Program-made: the position numbers and the translations under genes
DNA from: Pseudomonas sp. HR96
GTDB taxonomy: Bacteria > Pseudomonadota > Gammaproteobacteria > Pseudomonadales > Pseudomonadaceae
Length of the DNA stretch: 64,000 nt
NCBI RefSeq assembly: GCF_034059295.1
Contig: NZ_CP139141.1
Coordinates: 4,075,001-4,139,000, forward strand
Reading direction: 5' to 3'
Notes under the pieces: generated by a model
The model's database searches: none
What the model was told of the DNA's origin: nothing
What the model saw: the letters and a program-made list of their open reading frames with translations, nothing else
Shown: positions 1 through 7,520 of the stretch, piece after piece
How the letters are laid out: each line of letters begins with the position of its first letter
Numbering within the stretch: the stretch's first letter is position 1

Positions 1-278
1 TCGGCGGTCACTTCGAGCAACTGATCGCGGGGTCTCGGTACCTGGTGGTAGGCCAGGGCGCCAGGGTCGACACCACGATGTATCAACTACAAGCCAGCGA
101 GCGACTGGTCATGAGCAATCCGGGCGGCAGTATCACGATCAACGCCACCGGTGTGCATTTCGAGGGGGTGGCCATCCACGTCAAGGGTCCGCTGAACCTC
201 GGCGCTCGGGGTCAAGGGCAGGATTTACATATCCAGCTGCCCGTCAACCTTGCAGAGCCGTGCAAGGTGAAAGCGTGA
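1..278 (+). CDS. vgrG: Type VI secretion tip protein VgrG, C-terminal fragment
   Basis: This is the 3' end of a gene that enters from the left edge; reading begins at base 3. The visible part (about 91 residues) contains GGSITINATGVHFEG followed by VAIHVKGPLNL, the repetitive beta-strand pattern that ends the gp5-like needle of VgrG spike proteins. VgrG trimers cap the Hcp tube of the type VI secretion system and carry effectors. A short tail after the needle could contact cargo. The TGA stop overlaps the ATG of the next gene (TGATG), so the two are translationally coupled. The N-terminal gp27/gp5 domains lie outside the window, so the assignment rests on the tail plus the neighbours. Confidence 0.8.
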   Translation, partial: GGHFEQLIAGSRYLVVGQGARVDTTMYQLQASERLVMSNPGGSITINATGVHFEGVAIHVKGPLNLGARGQGQDLHIQLPVNLAEPCKVKA

Positions 279-1204
279 TGACCAGTCCGTTGCAGACTTT
301 CCTGACCAGCCACCATCGGCCCGAGGCAAGCCTGTATCTGCTGCTCGACCCCCTCGCCGACTGCGCCGAAAGCGACCCGCTGCACGAGATGGCCCTGCGT
401 CGGCAGCTCGGTGAAAATGCCCTGACCCGGCTGCCTCGGCCTGACCTGGACCACGCTCCGGAGGCCTGGCCGCTGCTGGTGACCCTCGCCGGCCCTGGAG
501 TTGCGCCGGCGCCAGAGCTGCTGGCCCTGGCCGAGCACCGCGTTCAGCGCGACCGCCGGGATTCGCGCCACTACGTATGTGCCTGGCTCAGCAGCAGCGT
601 CACCGCCGAGCAGGTGGGCAAGCAGCTGATCACACTGGGCCACAGCTTTGCCCCGCAAGGAGTGCAGTTTCTGCCGCTGTACCAGCCACTGCGCTTCGAA
701 TTGCTACGAGCCTGGTCCAAGCAGGGCGACCAGGGGCTGGGGCCGTTGCATGGCGGGCTGTTTCCGGGGAGCGACCTAGGGTACTTCACCGCCACTGGCG
801 AGGCGCCGCGCAGCGCCGCCACCGATCCGCAGGCCCTCGATGCCCAGCGCGAGGTGGTGCTGATCGCGGAGTTGCTGGACATCTGGCGTAGCTGTGGACA
901 GCGTCCGGCGCCGTCCCTGCGCAGTGATGGCACCAACCCGATCGCGTTGCCTGGTGACGCTGCCTTTCAGGCTTACCAACAGATACGCCAGGCGCGAGCG
1001 CTGGGCCTTCAGAGCGCCGACATCCAGGTCCTGGCCGCTTACCGCCTGTTGGTGCATGACGGCTTGCCCCGCCATCCTCTGTTCCAGCGGCTGATCGCTG
1101 AAGCCGCCAGCGGAGGGCTCGCACTCGAAGCCGCCTTTCTACAAGTGCCGGGTTACGACTGGGACCGGGCCATCGCAGAACTCGATCATGGAGCCGCCCA
1201 ATGA
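278..1204 (+). CDS. DUF4123 domain protein, T6SS effector adaptor/chaperone
   Basis: A 308-residue protein. The start is the ATG overlapping the vgrG stop; an in-frame upstream start at 260 is less likely. The N-terminal part (SLYLLLDPLADC, then HEMALRRQLGENALTRLPRPD and PLLVTLAGPG) has the features of DUF4123 proteins. These T6SS adaptors (VasW in Vibrio, Tap/Tec proteins elsewhere) load a specific effector onto VgrG. The gene sits between vgrG and the large effector, and its stop overlaps the effector start (ATGA), so adaptor and cargo are probably made together. It is cytoplasmic, with no signal peptide or TM segment. The C-terminal half is alpha-helical and less recognisable, as is usual for the effector-binding part. 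Confidence 0.8.
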   Translation: MTSPLQTFLTSHHRPEASLYLLLDPLADCAESDPLHEMALRRQLGENALTRLPRPDLDHAPEAWPLLVTLAGPGVAPAPELLALAEHRVQRDRRDSRHYVCAWLSSSVTAEQVGKQLITLGHSFAPQGVQFLPLYQPLRFELLRAWSKQGDQGLGPLHGGLFPGSDLGYFTATGEAPRSAATDPQALDAQREVVLIAELLDIWRSCGQRPAPSLRSDGTNPIALPGDAAFQAYQQIRQARALGLQSADIQVLAAYRLLVHDGLPRHPLFQRLIAEAASGGLALEAAFLQVPGYDWDRAIAELDHGAAQ

Positions 1205-4200
1205 ACTTCAGGGAACAAATGGCCGTGCGCATCGCCGAAAACGCCTTCTCCCACGGCGACTGCAGACTCTGCGAGCGCAAGGGGCTGTCCATCCTGCTGG
1301 TGCGCACGGCGCTGGTGCCCAAGGCCCACACCGCCTACCACCGCCCCAAACCCGAGCTCACCGACATGAAGCTGGGCCTGCGCACCCTGCGCGCCGGCTA
1401 CGTCTACCTGCTGCTGGACGACAAGGTCTGGCATGCCTATCAGGTCACCCCGGACGGCTACCTGCGCCAGTTCAACCCCTACAAACCCCCGGCCGCCAAC
1501 ACACGCCTGCTGCCCTGGGCCTGCGTCAACGCCGACCACCACATCCCGGCGTCCTTCATCAACATCGACACCGACAAATACCAGACCGTCTCCATGGCCT
1601 TCGCCAGCGACCCCTGGCCCAGGAGTGTGCTCGACTCCTACAAGGCGCTGAACAACATCGAGCGCATGCAGATGTTCGACCTGACCACCGCCCAGCAAAA
1701 CCCCGGCAAACTGGGCGACTTCCTCACCGCCGAGCAGCCGCTCGTGCACCACAAAGTCTACGAATACGAGGCTTTCGTGCCCGGTTTCGACAGCGTGCAC
1801 GCCTTCCACAGCCGCGGTCGCTCGCGCCTGGCCCTGCGCAACTACCTGCAAAACATGGCGCCGGGCGCGGATGGCCGGCAAGGCGTGCTGATGATCGACA
1901 TCGACGACCCCATCGGCCTGGTCCAGGAGTACAACGGCCTGCGCGCCAGCTGGGCGCATGCCCGGCAGGCATGGCTGGAAGAGCCGGAGCGGGCCTACCA
2001 GCAGCAGACTTCGCAGATCCTGCTGGCGATCCGGGCCATGCATCGGCAGTGGGCCGAACACAGGGTGCCCTCGTTCGAGCCCATGAGCGGCGACGGCCCG
2101 CCGGTGTTCGTCAGTCCCGAAATCGAGCGCCAGCGGGTGGTCGACAGCCACACCCTGGACGCCAACCAGCGGCTGGAGCAGCGCTACGACGAACCCCGAC
2201 GCGCCGCTTTCCAGCAGGCCCATGAAGCCACCCTGCAGGCCTACCAGCAGGAGATCGATCGTTACGGCAGGCTGTACGCCGAAGCCTTCCTGACCCGTGA
2301 CTTCCAAGTCGCCATGACCCACGACTACGACGGTGCCGACGAAGAGTCGGGCGAGGCCTACAGCAAGACCATGGCCCTGTGCCTGCGCGGCGGCATCAGC
2401 GAGGCGCCCGACAACCCCGGCGGCGCCACGGCACAGCTATGGCAGACCCTGCTGCAGGATCCGCACAGTCATGCCTATCAGGCCTTGCTGCGGCGCGACT
2501 CGCCCTTGCTGGCGGCCCTGCTGCCCAGTTTCAGCGAGTCCACCACCTGGAACGACAGCCTCAGGCTGTACGACCTGCTGACCCGGACCATCGCCAGCGA
2601 CGAAAGCAGACGCCTGATGCAGGCGCCGCTGCAGGAAGCCATCGCCCAGCTGCTGGGTGCCGTCAACGGCGCCCAGGCCCGCCTCAAGGACCTTGTCGGA
2701 CCTGGGGTGAACTTCGCCATCTCGCGAATCAATACCGCCAGCCAGCTGCTGTACAACCGCATCAGCCTGATCGAGCTGAACGTGCAGATGAAGCTTCGCG
2801 AGTATTACGCCCTGCAATCGGAGGTGGTCCGCAGTCTGCAACACAAATTTGCCAACGGCGCCGACCGGATGGTGGCCGGCACCCGGCCGAAGATCCGCCC
2901 GATGATCCAGGGCGGCGTGCTCAGCCTGGTGGTCCTGGACCCCAAGCTCGCCGACCTGATGGTCAAGGTATCGCTGTGGTTCGAAGGTACGGCGGACGAC
3001 CTGATGGCGGCCATGAACAGCGACAAGGACAAGCCCGTGTCGGGCGACTACTCCTCGGTGGCCGCGTATTCAGCGCTGAGCATGGTGACCGTCGGCCTCG
3101 GCACCCTGGACCCGCAGGTGGTCAAGGGCATCAGCCACTTCAAGGTCCCGGCGTGGCAGGCCAGCCGCTGGGTCAGAACCAGCTTTGCCGGGTTGCGCGG
3201 AGTGGCTGCAAGCGCGGAGCTGCTGGTGGCGATTGGCTCGATGTATCTGATGGGCGATGCGCTGGCCAAGAGCCTAGAGTCGGCGGAAGAAGCGGTTGGG
3301 GACAAGTCGGCGGAAGCGTTGATTGCGCTTCAGGGGAGCATACTGGGCGTGCTTGGCGGGGGCGTGAAGCTGGTGGGGTTGGCTTTGAAGAGTGGTGCTA
3401 CAGGAGTGCAGAAGTCCGGGTTGATAGTGGGGTCAGGGGTGAAAATTGCTTTGGACGCCGGGTTGTATTTGCAGCGGGCTGGGGCGGTGATCATCGCGAT
3501 TAGTAGCGGATTTGATGCTATCAAAGCCGCTGTGGCAGCTCAACGGACCTGGAATGTGGGTGATAAAGATGCTTCTCACAGGTACATAGGCTCCACATTT
3601 TTTGCACTTGTAGGCGCCTACTATGGAGTAAAAGCCGCAGCCTCGATGAGCATGGTACTTGGAGGTCCACTAGGCGTCGCTATCGGTTTAAGCCTTCTGG
3701 CTTACGCCTTGTTCAGGGCTGCAGAATCCCAAGAATCTGATCTGCTGGAAACATGGGCGAAACGCTGCTTTTTCGGTGTTGCCAACGAGACCCCAAAAAT
3801 TCACTGGGTGAATTCGGAATATGCCAGCACCGCACTGGGCGAGCTGAATGCCGCAACGCTCGGCATGACAGTGGAGATTACCCGAAGGATGAAGGTTGTC
3901 GACAGCGGTATGCTTCACCTTGGAGGACTTGCCCGTACGGCTCTCCCGACTTCAACTCGGACCTGGGAATACGCAATTCGATTACCGTTTTTTGATGAGA
4001 GTCACTCCGCGTATGCTTGGAACGTTGTGTTGCATCGAGGGCATGACCAAGTTCTTGGCGAATACACTTCGGGCGAAACGATCCTGCGGGAAGATTTTTT
4101 TGCCTTGGACTTAGCAACGGCTCCTAGCGAGTGGCGGCAACGACTGCAGCCGAGCTCATCGAAAAACGTCGACTACCATGAAGATTCTAAAACCCATATT

Positions 4201-4395
4201 TCTTCAATTAAAGTAATGAATGCTAAAGATAATGGATCTCCAAACATAAAAACCATTCGTGGCGCAATCGAGTTACTTCTATCCAACAGCAGACCGGCCG
4301 TCGAAGCGGTAACGATTACGCTGACATATTGGCCACATAGAGACAGTCCTGACAGCTATGCCGCGATAATTTCGCAATCTCGCTGGCCCGACTAA
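1201..4395 (+). CDS. VasX-like T6SS effector (BTH_I2691 family), probable membrane-acting toxin
   Basis: A 1064-residue protein; Vibrio VasX is of similar size (about 1085). The N-terminal 100 residues (CRLCERKGLSILLVRTALVP, LRTLRAGYVYLLLDD, YQVTPDGYLRQF) match the VasX N-terminal region used for secretion. The middle, about residues 250-600, is helical. Hydrophobic stretches lie at about 660-685, 706-730, 760-780 and 798-840, consistent with the colicin-like pore-forming region of VasX. After them comes a soluble tail of about 220 residues. There is no signal peptide, as expected for a T6SS substrate. Base composition falls sharply from about 3330 onward: T- and A-rich codons replace the GC-rich ones, suggesting an exchanged C-terminal toxin region. 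Three probable immunity genes follow. The toxic activity is inferred from the family, not shown. Confidence 0.8.
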   Translation: MNFREQMAVRIAENAFSHGDCRLCERKGLSILLVRTALVPKAHTAYHRPKPELTDMKLGLRTLRAGYVYLLLDDKVWHAYQVTPDGYLRQFNPYKPPAANTRLLPWACVNADHHIPASFINIDTDKYQTVSMAFASDPWPRSVLDSYKALNNIERMQMFDLTTAQQNPGKLGDFLTAEQPLVHHKVYEYEAFVPGFDSVHAFHSRGRSRLALRNYLQNMAPGADGRQGVLMIDIDDPIGLVQEYNGLRASWAHARQAWLEEPERAYQQQTSQILLAIRAMHRQWAEHRVPSFEPMSGDGPPVFVSPEIERQRVVDSHTLDANQRLEQRYDEPRRAAFQQAHEATLQAYQQEIDRYGRLYAEAFLTRDFQVAMTHDYDGADEESGEAYSKTMALCLRGGISEAPDNPGGATAQLWQTLLQDPHSHAYQALLRRDSPLLAALLPSFSESTTWNDSLRLYDLLTRTIASDESRRLMQAPLQEAIAQLLGAVNGAQARLKDLVGPGVNFAISRINTASQLLYNRISLIELNVQMKLREYYALQSEVVRSLQHKFANGADRMVAGTRPKIRPMIQGGVLSLVVLDPKLADLMVKVSLWFEGTADDLMAAMNSDKDKPVSGDYSSVAAYSALSMVTVGLGTLDPQVVKGISHFKVPAWQASRWVRTSFAGLRGVAASAELLVAIGSMYLMGDALAKSLESAEEAVGDKSAEALIALQGSILGVLGGGVKLVGLALKSGATGVQKSGLIVGSGVKIALDAGLYLQRAGAVIIAISSGFDAIKAAVAAQRTWNVGDKDASHRYIGSTFFALVGAYYGVKAAASMSMVLGGPLGVAIGLSLLAYALFRAAESQESDLLETWAKRCFFGVANETPKIHWVNSEYASTALGELNAATLGMTVEITRRMKVVDSGMLHLGGLARTALPTSTRTWEYAIRLPFFDESHSAYAWNVVLHRGHDQVLGEYTSGETILREDFFALDLATAPSEWRQRLQPSSSKNVDYHEDSKTHISSIKVMNAKDNGSPNIKTIRGAIELLLSNSRPAVEAVTITLTYWPHRDSPDSYAAIISQSRWPD

Positions 4396-4470
4396 ATCTC
4401 ACTACCAGCCCCCTTCGCCCTAGCTCAACGGGACGGGGATGTTACATACGAATATTTTAGGTAAATGCTC

Positions 4471-5277
4471 ATGGCGGCCTCAAAACCATTATTACAGCCC
4501 CGATGCCCTGGCTGGAAAAAAGATCTGTCCGGTCCAAATGACCCCCCTGAAAAATTGGTTACGACGAAATTCATATCGAACCCGCCGAATGCTTTCAATG
4601 AACACTACATAGAGCTTCCGCGTAGCACCATGAATTTTCGCGGACCGATAGCTATTCTTTCTATAATCCTCATGATATGCAGCTTATGGGGTGGAATATT
4701 TTTTTTCTACGCTCTAGCACTACCTATACGAAATATAGAAGACTTCATCAGTAAGCTCACGGTTATCGGTGCTATACTATTTAGCGCTGGTAGTGCACTA
4801 GGTGGCTGGCGGCTCGACACCGAATGCCCTCGAGACGAACCCATTCGCTTTAATAGAGCTCGTCGCAAAGTTTACGTTTACCGCTTTCGCAGCAACTACT
4901 TCAAGTTGTTCAGCCGCACCGAATGGGGCGTACATGTCGATGTCTTCGATTGGGACGATCTGCACGCTGAATACTGCAGCGCCTACGGCCCCATGGGAAC
5001 CGGTGGCAAGATCGAGATGGTCATGCTGGCCGTCCGCGAACCCGGGACCAATATCGCCAAGGATCGATTCAAGTTTGCCGGCAGCCAAGAGGATGGCGAG
5101 TCCTTCTGGACCATCGCCCAGCTGTTCATGCAACAAGGTCCAGAAGCCATCCCCGCCTTTGACCGCTCGCCCCGCGACTGGAACAACGAGGATGACACCC
5201 TGAATATCGCCCGTCGCCTGGCGCCCAAGGTGAAGTGGCCGGAAGATATCGATCTTGAATCACGGACGGCTCCGTGA
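4471..5277 (+). CDS. DUF6708-like two-TM protein, probable immunity protein (copy 1)
   Basis: About 268 residues from the ATG at 4471; an ATG at 4465 in the same frame is the alternative. A soluble N-terminus with PGWKKDL and a conserved NPPN is followed by NFRG and two membrane segments (about residues 57-80 and 92-112). A cytoplasmic-type domain follows with RRKVYVYRF, WGVHVDVFDWDDLHAEYC and an acidic C-terminus. The family resembles DUF6708 proteins that, as I recall, lie beside VasX-like effectors in Pseudomonas. An inner-membrane protein directly downstream of a membrane-active toxin fits an immunity role, as TsiV2 has for VasX. It is AT-rich in the first 330 bases and GC-rich after, like its two paralogues. 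Immunity is inference from position. Confidence 0.65.
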   Translation: MAASKPLLQPRCPGWKKDLSGPNDPPEKLVTTKFISNPPNAFNEHYIELPRSTMNFRGPIAILSIILMICSLWGGIFFFYALALPIRNIEDFISKLTVIGAILFSAGSALGGWRLDTECPRDEPIRFNRARRKVYVYRFRSNYFKLFSRTEWGVHVDVFDWDDLHAEYCSAYGPMGTGGKIEMVMLAVREPGTNIAKDRFKFAGSQEDGESFWTIAQLFMQQGPEAIPAFDRSPRDWNNEDDTLNIARRLAPKVKWPEDIDLESRTAP

Positions 5278-6089
5278 TGGAGAGCATAAAAACACCGCTA
5301 TTGCATCCTCGTCAACCAGGCTGGAAGAAAGATCTTCCAGGCCCGAACGAAGCACCCGGCGAAATAATTACGACAAAATACTTGTCAAATCCACCCAACT
5401 CTTTAAACAGAGTGTATCTGGAATTACCTCGAGGGACTTTGAATTTTCGCGGACCTATAGCTATTTTATCGATTGTCCTTATGATATTTAACATGTCCAT
5501 GGCTGTATTCTTCACCTACGCTTTAGCCATTCACTTTCTAAATTTCAAAGGCTTACCTATGTTGGGCCTTGCTCTCGGCTGCTTTCTATTCGGCACTGCT
5601 AGCGCAATTTGGGGTTGGCGACTCGACACCGAATGCCCCCGAGACGAACCCATCCGCTTCAACAGAGCGCGTCGCAAAGTCTACGTTTACCGCTTCCGCA
5701 GCAACGCCTTCAAATTGTTCAGCCGCACCGAATGGGGCGTGCAGGTCGATGTCTTCGATTGGGACGATCTGCATGCTGAATACTGCAGCGCCTACGGGCC
5801 CATGGGAACCGGTGGCAAGATCGAGATGGTCATGCTGGCCGTCCGCGAACCCGGGACCAATATCGCCAAGGATCGATTCAAGTTTGCCGGCAGCCAGGAA
5901 GATGGCGAGTCCTACTGGACCATCGCCCAGTTGTTCATGCAGCAAGGTCCAGAAGCCATCCCTGCCTTTGACCGCCCGCCCCGCGACTGGAACAACGAGG
6001 ATGACACCCTGAATATCGCTCGTCGCCTGGCGCCCAAGGTGAAGTGGCCTGAGCATATCGATCTGGAATCGCGGACGGCGCCATGTTAG
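5277..6089 (+). CDS. DUF6708-like two-TM protein, probable immunity protein (copy 2)
   Basis: A 270-residue paralogue of the gene before it. The ATG at 5277 overlaps the previous TGA (TGATG); an in-frame GTG at 5274 is the less likely start. The C-terminal half, from TECPRDEPIRF onward, is almost identical to copies 1 and 3. The N-terminal 50 residues and both membrane segments differ strongly: IVLMIFNMSMAVFFTYALAI replaces the ICSL..GIFFFYALAL of the other two. The divergent half is the membrane-embedded one, where contact with a membrane toxin would be expected. Its stop overlaps the next start, so all three copies are probably translated as one coupled unit. Confidence 0.65.
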   Translation: MESIKTPLLHPRQPGWKKDLPGPNEAPGEIITTKYLSNPPNSLNRVYLELPRGTLNFRGPIAILSIVLMIFNMSMAVFFTYALAIHFLNFKGLPMLGLALGCFLFGTASAIWGWRLDTECPRDEPIRFNRARRKVYVYRFRSNAFKLFSRTEWGVQVDVFDWDDLHAEYCSAYGPMGTGGKIEMVMLAVREPGTNIAKDRFKFAGSQEDGESYWTIAQLFMQQGPEAIPAFDRPPRDWNNEDDTLNIARRLAPKVKWPEHIDLESRTAPC

Positions 6090-6898
6090 GTCTCGGAGCT
6101 AAGCCGTTATTGCAGCCTCGTGCTCCTGGCTGGAAAAAAGACCTCGCCGCTCCAAACGACAGGCCTGCCGACTTGATAACCACAAGATATATATCGAATC
6201 CGCCCAACTTCTTTGACGCTATATGCTTAGAACTACCGCGCAGCACCATGAATTTTCGCGGACCGATAGCTATTCTTTCTATAATCCTCATGATATGTAG
6301 CTTACTGGGGGGGATATTTTTTTTCTATGCTCTAGCCCTACCTATACGAAATATAGAAGACTTCATCAGTGACCTCACGCTTATCTGTACTTTGCTATTT
6401 AGCGCTGGTAGTGCACTCGGGGGCTGGCGGCTCGACACCGAATGCCCCCGAGACGAACCCATTCGCTTCAACCGAGCGCGTCGCAAAGTCTACGTTTACC
6501 GCTTTCGCAGCAACTACTTCAAGTTGTTCAGCCGCACCGAATGGGGCGTGCATGTCGATGTCTTCGATTGGGACGATCTGCATGCTGAATACTGCAGCGC
6601 CTACGGGCCCATGGGAACCGGTGGCAAGATCGAGATGGTCATGCTGGCCGTCCGCGAACCCGGGACCAATATCGCCATGGATCGATTCAAGTTTGCCGGC
6701 AGCCAGGAGGATGGCGAATCCTACTGGACCATCGCCCAGCTGTTCATGCAGCAAGGTCCAGAAGCCATCCCTGCCTTCGACCGCCCGCCCCGCGACTGGA
6801 ACAACGAGGATGACACCCTGAATATCGCTCGTCGCCTGGCGCCCAAGGTGAAGTGGCCGGAGGATATCGACCTGGAATCCAGGACCGCCCCGGATTGA
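6083..6898 (+). CDS. DUF6708-like two-TM protein, probable immunity protein (copy 3)
   Basis: A 271-residue third paralogue. The ATG at 6083 lies inside the last codons of copy 2 (7-base overlap). The first 50 residues are diverged (QPRAPGWKKDLAAPND, ITTRYISNPPNFF), but from MNFRGPIAILSIILMICS through the membrane segments it is nearly identical to copy 1. The C-terminal domain is nearly identical to both other copies (for example NIAMDRFKF instead of NIAKDRFKF). The pattern fits tandem duplication followed by recombination between copies. No effector gene follows, so this copy may protect against a toxin variant not encoded here, or may simply be redundant. Confidence 0.65.
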   Translation: MLGLGAKPLLQPRAPGWKKDLAAPNDRPADLITTRYISNPPNFFDAICLELPRSTMNFRGPIAILSIILMICSLLGGIFFFYALALPIRNIEDFISDLTLICTLLFSAGSALGGWRLDTECPRDEPIRFNRARRKVYVYRFRSNYFKLFSRTEWGVHVDVFDWDDLHAEYCSAYGPMGTGGKIEMVMLAVREPGTNIAMDRFKFAGSQEDGESYWTIAQLFMQQGPEAIPAFDRPPRDWNNEDDTLNIARRLAPKVKWPEDIDLESRTAPD

Positions 6899-7064
6899 AG
6901 CGACTCCGATTGCCAAGCCCCGGCGTCAAGGTAACGGCTTACCGGCCGCTCGCACACTCTACCCGCTCGCACCGGCAAAACGTCCGCATTGTCCACCCCC
7001 CCGCCAATACGCAGCTTCCAACCCCCACAAGCCCAGCTCCCAACACCCAGGCCTCAGCCCCACA

Positions 7065-7373
7065 TCAACGCCGCGTAATCAAGCCCTGCCGCGCGATGCG
7101 GGTCAGGTGGGCGATCGCTTCCGCTGCCTGGCCAGCTGGCGGCGACTGCAGTACGGCCAGGTCGAAGCGGCCATCGGCGAAGCCGGCCAATTGGTCCAGG
7201 TCATCGATGAACTGCGCCATGAACGCCACTGCCTTGCCCTGGCGCCGTGGCCAGCCGTCCAGGCAGCGCAGCAGGCTGGGTTGGTGGGCGCCGACGAGAA
7301 GAATGCGCGGGTTGCGCAGGGTTGGGCTGGAGGGCAGCGGGGCCAGGCATACGGCGGGACGGGGGCAACTCAT
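7065..7373 (-). CDS. Hypothetical protein of 102 residues, Rossmann-like fragment
   Basis: A short ORF alone between the T6SS cassette and the transglycosylase gene. It reads NPRILLVGAHQPSLLRCL, then RFDLAVLQSPPAGQAAEAI, then LTRIARQGLI. The strand-glycine-helix start (RILLVGA) and the FDLAVLQ strand look like the first and fourth strands of a nucleotide- or SAM-binding Rossmann fold, but the protein is too short for a complete methyltransferase. It may be a reduced or decayed relative of the small DUF6231-type proteins common in Pseudomonas. I do not recognise it. The flanking DNA (6899-7064 and 7374-7520) shows no other gene, promoter or repeat I can support, so if this ORF is false, about 620 bases here are empty. 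Confidence 0.4.
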   Translation of the reverse strand: MSCPRPAVCLAPLPSSPTLRNPRILLVGAHQPSLLRCLDGWPRRQGKAVAFMAQFIDDLDQLAGFADGRFDLAVLQSPPAGQAAEAIAHLTRIARQGLITRR

Positions 7374-7520
7374 GGCAATGTTCTCGGCCTCGACTGCTGA
7401 AGCTGGGCAGCGGTGGGAGGCGTCACCGAACCAGCGCTTTAGCGGTATTTCGAGGAATCTCTTGGGTTCCCCTGGCGCCCCGCAAGTAGCTGTTTAAATC
7501 GGCGCAGGTGGGCATCCTAG

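Noticed and set aside
1186..2322. Long open frame on the minus strand opposite the effector gene
   Set aside because: It is a GC-rich antisense frame with a Gly/Val/Gln-rich, low-complexity translation; the plus strand encodes a recognisable protein.
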